A stretch of DNA of 64,000 nucleotides from Kitasatospora aureofaciens. GTDB taxonomy: Bacteria > Actinomycetota > Actinomycetes > Streptomycetales > Streptomycetaceae. The number at the start of each line of letters is the position of its first letter. The first letter of the stretch is position 1. The stretch covers positions 248,001 to 312,000 of the forward strand of contig NZ_JAHTKP010000001.1 in NCBI RefSeq assembly GCF_019192735.1, written 5' to 3'. Below, in pieces: positions 15,722-25,058 of the stretch. Under the pieces are notes generated by a model. The model saw only the letters and a program-made list of their open reading frames with translations. It did no database searches and had not been told where the DNA came from. The position numbers were made by a program, and so were the translations under genes.

Positions 15722-18717
15722 GTATTCGCCCTGCGCCGTCGGGGGTGTGCCCGCGACACCGCAGACCAGCAGCATGAGTGCGCCGTCCACCCCGGCACAG
15801 CAGGGGGTGTACCGCCGAGCAGCATCTCGAACCATTGGACTCCCCAGTTCGCCCCGCACAGCGGGGGGTGTACCTGCCTATTTCGGCGGCACCATGGAGC
15901 GCGCACAGTTCGCCCCTCGCGGCCGGGGGTGTGCCTTCAGGGTCCTTCAGAAGGATGGCCTCGACCTCGTCCGCCCCGCGCGGCCGGGAGTGTGCCCTGA
16001 GTCCCGTACCCGTTCATGGTCTACAGAAGGTCCGCCCCTGCCCAGCCGGGGATGTGCCCGTCCGGCTGCTCGATGGGCCGATGCTCGACCAGTCCGCCCC
16101 GCGCGGCCGGGGGTGTGCCCGCTCCCCGCACGCTCTGGATGCGCTACCACTCGTCCGCCTCGCCCAGCCGAGGGGGCTCCCTTAGAGGAAAGGCCTGCGG
16201 TCAGGGTCACTCGATCCGCCCCGCGCAGCCGGGGTGCCCATGTAGCACTGCTTGGCGGTTTTCGACCCGAAGTCCGTCCCGCGCAGCCGGGGTGAACCTG
16301 TGTAGCCTGGTAGCTCGCCGGACCGATCAGGTCCGCCCCGCCGCCTTGGGGGTGTGCCCTGCATGCGGGCCGCGGCGCCAAGCTGCCACCAGTCTGCCCG
16401 CCCAGCCGGAGGTGTGCCTGACGTCGTATTCATCGAAACGACTCGAATCGAGGCGGCCCCGCACTGCCGAGGTGTGCCGAAGATCCCTTCGTCGCGTCCG
16501 CCCCACGCGCCGGGGGTGTGCCAGCGTGGAACATACCGGTCCCGGACGTGCAGCCGAGAGCCCCGCACGGCCCGGGGGTGTGCCCTCGATGACGCCGAGC
16601 CCGTCGTGCCTCACCGTGTCCGCCCCGCGCGGCCGGGGTGTGCCCTGGATGACCGTCTTGCCGACGTCCAGGTTGTAGATCGCCCCGCGGCCGGGGGTGT
16701 GTCCGCCGACGGCCAGACGTTCATGGTCCACGTCGCGTCCGCCCCGCGCCGCCGGGGTGCCCATGAACCACCGGTCTTGATCCGGAGCCCGCGCAGCCGG
16801 GGTGTGCCCCCGATGCGGATAGGCCACGGCAGGTGAGCGGTGTCCGCCCCGCACGGCCGGGGGTGTACCCGCCCAGACGGTGCCGGTGGTTGACCAGACC
16901 AGGTCCGCCTCGCGCGGCTGGGTGTGTACCCGTCACATAGGTCGGCAGGTTGACAGTCTGTCCGCTGTCCCCGCGCCGCCGGGGGTGTGCCCCGCATGAT
17001 CTCGTCCAGGACGTGCACATGGCTGGTCCGTCCCGCACGGCCGCAGCTGTACCACCCTGGGGGCGGCACCCCAGCCCGGGCCAGCGGTTCGCCTGCGTGC
17101 TGGGGGTGTGCCTGCTGCACAGTGTTCTCCTGAGTACCGCCCGCAGTCCGCCCCGCGCGGCCGGGGGTGTGCCCTGGCAGGACATACCGCTCGGCAAGGC
17201 CGCCCAGTCCGCCTCGGCCCGTTCGTCTTGCAGTAATACATGGGGAGCAGGTCGATCCCGCGACGCCGACGGCGTACCCCAGCGGTTGGTGCCAGCGTCC
17301 CGCGAGCTGTAGCCCGCCCTGCGCGGCCAGTGTTGCGCCGAAGGGAGCGGCCGCGGTAGAGACGGTGTACAGGCCCGGCGCGGCCGGGGGTGCGCCCTTG
17401 TTGGGCTGTCGCCGATTCGGCAGAGCGGGTTCGCCCTGCGTGCTGGGGGTGTGCCCCCGTAGGAGGTGTTCAGCGAGAGGGACGTGCAGTGTGCCCCACG
17501 TGGCCGGGGGTGTACAGGCCTTCTGACTCCCGGGCTCCTTCCATTGGAGATCCACCGCCCCGCACGGCCAGGGGTGTGCCAGTACGGGTCGGCTGGTAAA
17601 GGTGATCCCGGTCATCCGCCCTGTGCCGCCGGGGGTGTGCCGGTGTCGGAGATGCGGCGAACCTCGCTCTGGCGGTCGGCCGCCGCGCGGCTGGGGGTGA
17701 GCCCGATCTCCGACTGGCGCACCGAGGAGTCCGCCCTTCGTGGCCGGGGTGTGCACTGCGGATACGACGTCAGCCACGACGCCCAGGTACCCGTCCCGCG
17801 CGGCCGGGGGTGTACTCGGCATAGACCGCGCAACCACCGGCCATGCGGCGTGCGACCTACGGGGCCGGGAGTGTGTCGTGGTTCCCGAGGAAGGTCATAG
17901 GCCTAATCCAGTCCGCCCCACAGCCGGGGGTGTACCCAGACCGAGGGTGTACGCCAGAGCGGCCGGGTCATCCGCCCCGCCGCGGCCGCAGGGGTATGCC
18001 ACCTGCGCCCGGGACGTTCATCGAGGTGCTGATGTCCGCCCCGTGCAGCCTGAGGGTGTGCCTGCCCACTACACCGATGCCGAGGTGGTGCGGGCGTCTA
18101 CCCCGGCCCGGCCGGGGGTGTGTCCCAGCCCATGCCGTCCCGCTAGCACGGGACTTCGTCCGCCCCGCGCGGCCGGGGGTGTGCCGCCGTCCTCGAGGTA
18201 GACGCTCTGGCCAGTCGGGCTGCCCTGCGCGGCCGGGGGTTTACCCGTGCCTTCTACGAGATCGCCCTCACCGACTCGTCCGCCCCGCGCGGCGGGGGTG
18301 TGCCTGCCTCGCGCGCCTGCCACGTGATCGATTGGCGGACCGCCCCGCGCGGCTGGGGGTGTACCGAGCCAGGCGACCCGGTCCCGGTCCCACCGGGTGT
18401 CCGCCCCGCTCGGCCGGGGGTGCACCCCGCCAGTCTCCGCCCAACTTGACGGCGGGTAGGTCCGCGCCGCGCGGCCGGGGGTGTGCCCGAGTACGGATAT
18501 ATCTTCAACGCCGGTGCTGGGTCCGCCCCGCGCGGCCGGGGGTGCGCCCGAGCGGGAGGAGGCATGGGCACCGGCCCAAGTGTCCGCCCCTCGCAACCGG
18601 GCGGTGCCGAGGCATGTCTCCAGGCCGAAGGTGTTGTGGATGCCCCAGCCCGCGCGGCCGGGGGAGTGCGTGTCTCTGTACCCACGATGGCTCGGCTTCC
18701 CGGTGGGGAGTGCCAGG

Positions 18718-18945
18718 ATGGATACCGTGATCGACACAGACGCGACCGTGCCGACGCAGGGACTCTGGGCTCCGCTCTCACCGCAGGAGGTGGCCGAGCT
18801 GCTGGCCGAGGCGACCTTCCCCTGGTGGATCGCAGGTGGATATGCCATCGAGCTGACCGTTGATGAGGCGTATCGCGAGCACGGTGATGTCGACGTGCTG
18901 GTGCTTCATCGCGACCAGGCGAGGGTCCGCCGCCTACTTCGGCAG
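18718..18945 (+). pseudogene. Nucleotidyltransferase (aminoglycoside adenylyltransferase-like), 3'-truncated
   Basis: ATG 18718 follows GGGGAG by about 8 nt. The first 76 codons encode a convincing N-terminus of an ANT(2'')/nucleotidyltransferase-fold protein: LSPQEVAELLAEATFPWWIA, then GGYAIELTVDEAYREHGDVD and VLVLHRDQARVRRLLRQ. The GGxAIEL and HGDVDV (Asp-x-Asp) motifs are those of the nucleotide- and metal-binding site. Homology ends near 18945, where antisense ISL3 transposase sequence begins. The frame runs on to 19242 only by chance. The gene begins 48 nt after the last CRISPR repeat, so the insertion occurred just outside the array. The substrate cannot be inferred from this fragment. 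Confidence 0.65.
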
Positions 18946-19424
18946 GTAGGATCTCTTCCTGTGTCCCTGTCAGCGACGAACCGCTCCACGATAGCTCCGA
19001 CCGTGCGCCAGGAGGTGCGCATCAGCTGCGCGACGGCGGACTTGGAGCACTCGGTGGCCATCCAGGCTGCCTGCTGGTCGAAGGCGTGGGTGTGGCCCTC
19101 GCCGTGCCGGGCCCAGGGGACGGCGGCCGTGACCACCCCGTGCTCGCGGCAGGCCACCCGAGGCAGGTCGGCCTCCAGGAACACCTGGGTGGTACCGGCG
19201 TCCAGGCAGCGCCAGCGGCGCCGCCCCCGCCCCTGGTCGTAGCCACGCCCAGGGCGGCGGCAGACCCCGCACCGACCCCGTTCCCGCGCCACCGGCCGCA
19301 CCCGGGCGACCAGCACGCCTGTGTCCTGGTCGATCTCGACCCGCTCGACCGTCAGCAGCTTCTTCCATATCCTGTTCGCAGACACGCCGTCTTCCTGCAC
19401 GTGGATCTTGACCTCAGAGACCAA
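18946..19424 (-). pseudogene. ISL3-family transposase, N-terminal part only
   Basis: The translated region has the ISL3 pattern: a start NRIWKKLLTVERVEIDQDTG, a zinc finger (CGVCRRPGRGYD ... RVACREHG), ARHGEGHTHAFDQQAAWMA, and an HTH with SKSAVAQLMRTSWRTVG. The catalytic DDE domain is absent; homology stops near VERFVADRDTGRD at the junction with the nucleotidyltransferase fragment. The first codon could be ATG 19424 or a GTG about 40 nt further in, just before NRIWKK. The element is a defective remnant of about 480 of ~1,250 coding bases. No paired terminal repeats were identified. Confidence 0.75.
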
Positions 19425-19449
19425 GAACCATATGCAGGAGACGGCGTGT
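19382..19449. repeat. Imperfect inverted repeat upstream of the ISL3 remnant
   Basis: ACACGCCGTCTTCCTGCA at 19382-19399 is complementary to 19433-19449 with a single bulge, enclosing about 33 nt. It overlaps the presumed 5' end of the transposase and may be an element end or a regulatory hairpin. Confidence 0.4.
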
Positions 19450-19552
19450 TTCGCGTATCAGTCCAGTTCAGAGCACCCACACATGCGGTCGAAGAGCCTC
19501 AAAAAGGCCGCTCCCGCCAGAAGCGGAAACGGCCTACGACCTGCAGTTATGC

Positions 19553-19593
19553 AAGTCGGGACGACAGTATTTGAACCTGCGCCCCCTTGACCC
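19553..19593 (-). other. tRNA-Pro 3' fragment (attachment-site scar), part 1
   Basis: On the minus strand this reads CGCAGGTTCAAATACTGTCG then TCCCGAC. These are the T-arm and 3' acceptor strand of a streptomycete tRNA-Pro, with a few substitutions (one in the T stem). The anticodon-side piece is found beyond the IS4 element at 21142-21158. There is no 5' half, so it is not a functional tRNA but the kind of 3'-end copy left at the end of a tRNA-integrated element. Confidence 0.6.
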
Positions 19594-21141
19594 AATGCCG
19601 CTTAGCTTAAGTTGATCTTGTGCGGGCGGGTGCTTGGCTGGCGAAGCTGCGGCATGGGATACGTTGCTGATTGTGAGTCAGCGAGCTGGTGGCCTGCCGG
19701 ATCAGGTCTCGATCGGGGTGCTGGCGGCGTCGGTGCCGCGCGACGTGGTCGATGAGGCGGTCGCGGTGTGCGGGCGGCAAGCCCAGCGGACGGGCGGGAA
19801 GCTGCCGCCGCATCTGGTGGTGTACTTCGCGATGGCGCTGGCGCTGTTCGGCGATGACGACTACGAGGAGGTCATGGCCCGGCTGACGCAGGCCCTGGTC
19901 TCCTGGGGCAGTGTGGGTGTGGAGTGGGTACCGCCGACGACCGGTGGGATCACCCAGGCCCGGCAGCGAATGGGGGCCGAGGTGCTGCGGGAGGTGTTCG
20001 AGCGGGTCGCCGAGCCGGTCGCGGACCTGCTCACGCCGGGCGCGTTCCTCGGCCCATGGCGCCTGATGGCGATCGACGGGGTGGAGTGGGACGTGCCGGA
20101 CAGCGAGCAGAACGCGGCCGCGTTCGGATACCCGGGCGGCGGAGCCGCGTTCCCCAAGGCCAGGCTGGTGAGCATCAGCGAGTGCGCCTCGCACGCGCAC
20201 CTGGCCGCCGCGATCGGGCCGGTGGTCGGCGAGGGATCGGGCGAGCAGTCCCTGGCCCGGCAGCTCTACCCGGCCCTTCAAGAGGACCAACTCCTTTTGG
20301 CGGACAGCAACTTCTACAGCTTCGAGGACTGGCGTCTTGCGGCTGGCACTGGTGCGCAACTGCTGTGGCGGGTCGGCGTGAGGGTGGACCTGCCGCTGAT
20401 CGAGGACCTCGGGGACGGCTCCTACCTGTCCCTGGTCTTCTCCCGCCAGGCGCATACCAGGCAGGCCAAGGCCCGGATTGTGCAGGCCGCTAGGGAAGGC
20501 CGGCAACCGCACCCCGACCAGGCCCGGCTGGTGCGAGTGATCGAGTACGACGTCCCCGACCGCGGCCTTGAAGCGGAGCGGGAGCTGATCTGCCTGATCA
20601 CCACGATCACCGACCCCCGCACGGTCACCGCCGAACGACTGGCCCGGGCCTATCACGACCGGTGGGAGCACGAGGTCGCAGCCGCGCAGCTCAAGACCAC
20701 GATGCGCGGACCGGGCAGGATCCTGCGATCCAAGAGCCCGGACCTCATCCGCCAGGAGATCTACGGCTACCTGCTCACGCACCATGCGATCAGCGCCCTG
20801 ATCTGCCGGGCCGCGACCCATGCCGGAATCGACCCCGACCGGGTCAAGTTCACCCGCACCCTGCGGATCGTCCGCCGCCACGTCACCGCGACGCCGGCGG
20901 CCTTTCCCCCCTGATCACCAAGGCCGTGTCATCGACGCTATACGTCACGACATCACCCACCCCAGGAACCTCAACCCCCAACGCCGCGAACGCAGTTATC
21001 CAAGAGTCGTCAAACGCGCCCGACACAACAGCTACCACGTCAAACGCCCAGGTGACACCGGCACCCGCCACAGCACCCCGCCTACCGTCCGCCTCGCCAA
21101 CATCCCAACAGCCGCTTGATCAACTTAAGCTAAGCGGCATT
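19594..21141 (+). mobile_element. IS4-family insertion sequence, apparently complete
   Basis: The element is 1,548 bp and bounded by perfect 24-bp terminal inverted repeats (19594-19617 and 21118-21141) that begin AATGCCGCTTAGCTTAAG. The flanks carry the 11-bp sequence CCCCTTGACCC on both sides (19583-19593 and 21143-21153, the right copy offset by one base), a target duplication of the size expected for IS4/IS231-type elements. Removing the IS rejoins a tRNA-Pro 3' fragment. It carries a single intact transposase gene. About 200 nt of non-coding DNA lies between that gene and the right repeat. Confidence 0.9.
19634..20914 (+). CDS. IS4-family transposase
   Basis: This is a DDE transposase of up to 426 residues. 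The first catalytic Asp is in MAIDGVEWDVPD, the second in LLLADSNFYSFEDW, and the Glu is in the IS4 signature YHDRWEHEVAAAQLK (Y-2-R-3-E-6-K). The N-terminal domain (DQVSIGVLAASVPRDVVDEA, HLVVYFAMALALFGDDDYEE) is typical of the streptomycete branch. The longest frame starts at TTG 19634; GTG 19673, giving VSQRAGGLPDQVS, is a good alternative. No disruption is visible and both element ends are intact, so it may still be active. Confidence 0.9.
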   Translation: MAGEAAAWDTLLIVSQRAGGLPDQVSIGVLAASVPRDVVDEAVAVCGRQAQRTGGKLPPHLVVYFAMALALFGDDDYEEVMARLTQALVSWGSVGVEWVPPTTGGITQARQRMGAEVLREVFERVAEPVADLLTPGAFLGPWRLMAIDGVEWDVPDSEQNAAAFGYPGGGAAFPKARLVSISECASHAHLAAAIGPVVGEGSGEQSLARQLYPALQEDQLLLADSNFYSFEDWRLAAGTGAQLLWRVGVRVDLPLIEDLGDGSYLSLVFSRQAHTRQAKARIVQAAREGRQPHPDQARLVRVIEYDVPDRGLEAERELICLITTITDPRTVTAERLARAYHDRWEHEVAAAQLKTTMRGPGRILRSKSPDLIRQEIYGYLLTHHAISALICRAATHAGIDPDRVKFTRTLRIVRRHVTATPAAFPP

Positions 21142-21158
21142 GCCCCTTGACCCCCAGC
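21142..21158 (-). other. tRNA-Pro 3' fragment, part 2 (anticodon-loop side)
   Basis: The minus-strand sequence CTGGGGGTCAAGGGG matches the anticodon loop and 3' stem of tRNA-Pro(GGG). Upstream of this the sequence no longer resembles a tRNA. Joined to 19553-19593 it makes a scar of about 50 nt. It lies 4-5 nt from the stop codon of the serine recombinase gene. Confidence 0.55.
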
Positions 21159-21162
21159 GGTT

Positions 21163-22842
21163 TCATCGGCCATCGGTCGAGCTACGCGGAGGCGCCCCCA
21201 AAGCGGGCGCCGGATTGGACAGGACTTCAGCCAGGGTCCACACCTCTGGGTTCGCGGTGATCACGTAACGGCGCTCTCCAGTGCTCGGGTACAGCACCGC
21301 TGACACTCCGAAGGAATCGAGCAGTTCACGGCGCGCGGCCTCGTCCGGCGCTGCCGCCCAGTCGGCCGCCACAGTCCGGCCGGTGCGGACCCTGCGCCAC
21401 CCGGCCGGCCGATCCGGCAGCGCCTTGAGCTCCTTCAATTCCTCTCCCATCCGGGCATATTCGGTGCGGTACCACTCGGCGTCGTCCGGTTCGTCGTACA
21501 AGCCCGCCTTGCGGTCGTCCCGGAGCCGGGCACGGTCGGCCTTCAGATCTGCAATTCGAGAGGCAAGGCCCGTACCGGGGTCGTAGACCCGTTCCACGTA
21601 CTCGGCGGGACCGAACCGACCCAGGAACCACGCCTCCATTTCGGCGTCGGCCTTCGCCACGTGGATGGACGGCGCGGGCTTGCAATTCTCTGCTCCTGGC
21701 AGCCCCCGGAACTTCGCTGTACAGGCGTAGGTACGGTTCCACGCCTTGCCCCTGCTTCCGCCCGAGCCGCTGACGATCAGCGTGTGCCCGCAGTTCCCGC
21801 ACTTGATCAGTCCGGACTGTCGGTGCACACCCTTGGGCGCCCGCTGTTTTGTGCGCTTGGGCGCAGTCTTCGCGATCAGCGCGTCCCGGGTGGCGCGGTC
21901 CCACAGCGCGGGCCCGATCCGCACGGGGTGGCCGTCCTTGCCGAGAACGGGCTTACCGCTATGCATGAGGTACCCCAATGCGGCCTCACTGCAGAGGATG
22001 CGCTTCAGGCTCTTGTTGGACCAGAGCGTCCCCTTTGGCTCACGGCCATAGTTCGCACGCAACTGGTCATTCGGCGACAGGACGCCTGCGCGGGTGAGGC
22101 GGGACGCCTCCGTGGCGACGGTGATCTTCCCTGTCTGGTCAGCGAGGATGCGCCGCTTCACCTCCCGCAGGACTCCGGCAGCGTCCGGGATACCTCGCTT
22201 GGCGTCACCATGGTCCAAGACGGCGCGTTCCACCTTCGACGTGGGCGACAGCCGCGCGTACTTGAACCCGTACGACGGCTTGTTGTGTGGTTCGCCAGCG
22301 GCTCGGGCCCGCTTGATCTCCTGCCGGTTTCGGGTCCGGATCGCGCGATGCTCGATCTGAGCCCCGAAGAGCTTCATGTTGAATTCCAGCTCCTGGTTCG
22401 GGTCGTCCATGTCCCAGAAGCCCTGATGATCGCCCGTGAGCAGCGAGCGGCCCGCAGCCCGATTCTCGCGCTCCAGGCGAAGCCCCTCGTACGTGTCTCG
22501 GCCAAGGCGGTCCACCATGCTCGCCGCGAGCCCGCTGAACAGTCCGCGCTCACCGCGCAGCCACGGGCCCAGGGCCGGACGGGTGAAAGGGTCTGTAGCC
22601 CCGGACACCTCCCAGTCATCCGACCACGCGATGATGTGCCCGCCGACGGACTCAGCGACCCGGAGGATCTCGTCGCGCTGCCGCGCCGGGGACGACGTGG
22701 CGTCCTTCATCCGCGAGAGGCGGCGCACGCCAAGCAGGCATTTACCGCACCCGTCGTACGGCGTCACAGGGTCCATGGCACGATCGTAATCGTGAGTCGA
22801 ATCGGGCATCTTCGCAGGTCGGGCAGTCACGTACAGCGGCAC
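21163..22842 (-). CDS. Large serine recombinase (phage/ICE integrase type)
   Basis: This protein of up to 559 residues has an N-terminal resolvase domain. The conserved RLSRMKDATSSPARQRDEI suggests the catalytic serine, and the family arginines are in SMVDRLGRDTYEGLRLERE. A recombinase domain follows at ~180-330 (NKPSYGFKYARLSP; GTLWSNKSLKRILCSEAALG), then a zinc ribbon (IKCGNCGHTLIV ... YACTAKFRG) and a coiled-coil C-terminal region (LKADRARLRDDRKAGLYDE). These enzymes integrate phages and integrative elements at single attB sites without a tRNA. The longest frame starts at GTG 22842; ATGs at 22809 and 22779 are alternatives, and none has a good ribosome site. Its 5' side faces the truncated DUF5995 gene, which I take to be the attachment junction. 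Confidence 0.9.
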   Translation of the reverse strand: MPLYVTARPAKMPDSTHDYDRAMDPVTPYDGCGKCLLGVRRLSRMKDATSSPARQRDEILRVAESVGGHIIAWSDDWEVSGATDPFTRPALGPWLRGERGLFSGLAASMVDRLGRDTYEGLRLERENRAAGRSLLTGDHQGFWDMDDPNQELEFNMKLFGAQIEHRAIRTRNRQEIKRARAAGEPHNKPSYGFKYARLSPTSKVERAVLDHGDAKRGIPDAAGVLREVKRRILADQTGKITVATEASRLTRAGVLSPNDQLRANYGREPKGTLWSNKSLKRILCSEAALGYLMHSGKPVLGKDGHPVRIGPALWDRATRDALIAKTAPKRTKQRAPKGVHRQSGLIKCGNCGHTLIVSGSGGSRGKAWNRTYACTAKFRGLPGAENCKPAPSIHVAKADAEMEAWFLGRFGPAEYVERVYDPGTGLASRIADLKADRARLRDDRKAGLYDEPDDAEWYRTEYARMGEELKELKALPDRPAGWRRVRTGRTVAADWAAAPDEAARRELLDSFGVSAVLYPSTGERRYVITANPEVWTLAEVLSNPAPALGAPPRSSTDGR

Positions 22843-22871
22843 AGCGCGTCCATTCCGAGCCGCTGTGATAG

Positions 22872-22886
<15 letters not shown>
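22843..22886. other. Probable attachment-site junction of the serine-recombinase element
   Basis: Coding homology to DUF5995 starts at codon 22872, right after an in-frame TAG (22869-22871). Upstream sequence belongs to the recombinase side. The crossover core must lie close to 22860-22887. The other junction, with the DUF5995 N-terminal half, was not found in this window and is presumably to the left. Confidence 0.5.
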
Positions 22887-24805
<1,919 letters not shown>

Positions 24806-25058
24806 TTACACCTCGGGTGCGGTTGCGGCTGTGCCGCCGGGCGCACTCGGGCGCCCGGCACCCAACATTCGATTCTCCGGGACTGCGGGGGCAAAAGCCA
24901 GTTCGAGGACGATTGCTGGCGCTGTACACAAACCAAGATCAAGGCTCCGCGCGTAGACTTGGAGGATCATCCAAAGATCCCGCTTTTCGCCCCGGCCGGG
25001 GCCGCTCCCGTAGCATTCACGCGGTAACGGCGAGGCGAGCGGGAAAGCGACGGCGGGC

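Larger units (their letters stand above)
14480..18670 (+). CRISPR. Type I-E CRISPR array, about 71 strongly degenerate repeats
   Basis: Repeats of about 28 nt recur every ~61 nt with 32-34-nt spacers. The consensus starts GTCCG, has the palindromic core CCCCGCGCGGCCGGGG and ends GTGTGCC. The stem is CCCCG/CGGGG around a CGCGGC loop. By eye I count about 71 repeats, but only about three match the consensus exactly (near 16092, 17146 and 18157). Most carry 1-5 changes. Several are barely recognisable (near 14722, 14779, 14896, 15660, 17206, 17265) and some are shortened (near 14541, 15239, 16496). Three intervals are too short (near 14900-14934, 16450-16496, 16737-16784), which indicates deletions. 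Degeneration is found at both ends, including repeats 5-8 beside the leader. The orientation matches I-E repeats, with transcription on + from the leader. Long open frames through the array are artefacts of a stop-free, GC-rich repeat. Confidence 0.95.

Noticed and set aside
14480..18670. Interpretation of the array as a repeat-protein gene or minisatellite
   Set aside because: Adjacent I-E cas genes, a leader, a palindromic repeat core and unique ~33-nt spacers fit CRISPR and not a coding or simple tandem repeat.
14501..18730. Very long open reading frames on both strands through 14.5-18.7 kb with repeating Pro/Arg/Gly peptides
   Set aside because: They arise because the ~61-nt CRISPR unit has no stop codons and shifts frame by one each repeat; the same peptide motifs appear in all frames.
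19553..21158. Functional tRNA-Pro gene split by the IS
   Set aside because: No 5' half (D-arm, 5' acceptor strand) is found next to the anticodon piece, so it is a 3' scar, not a whole tRNA.
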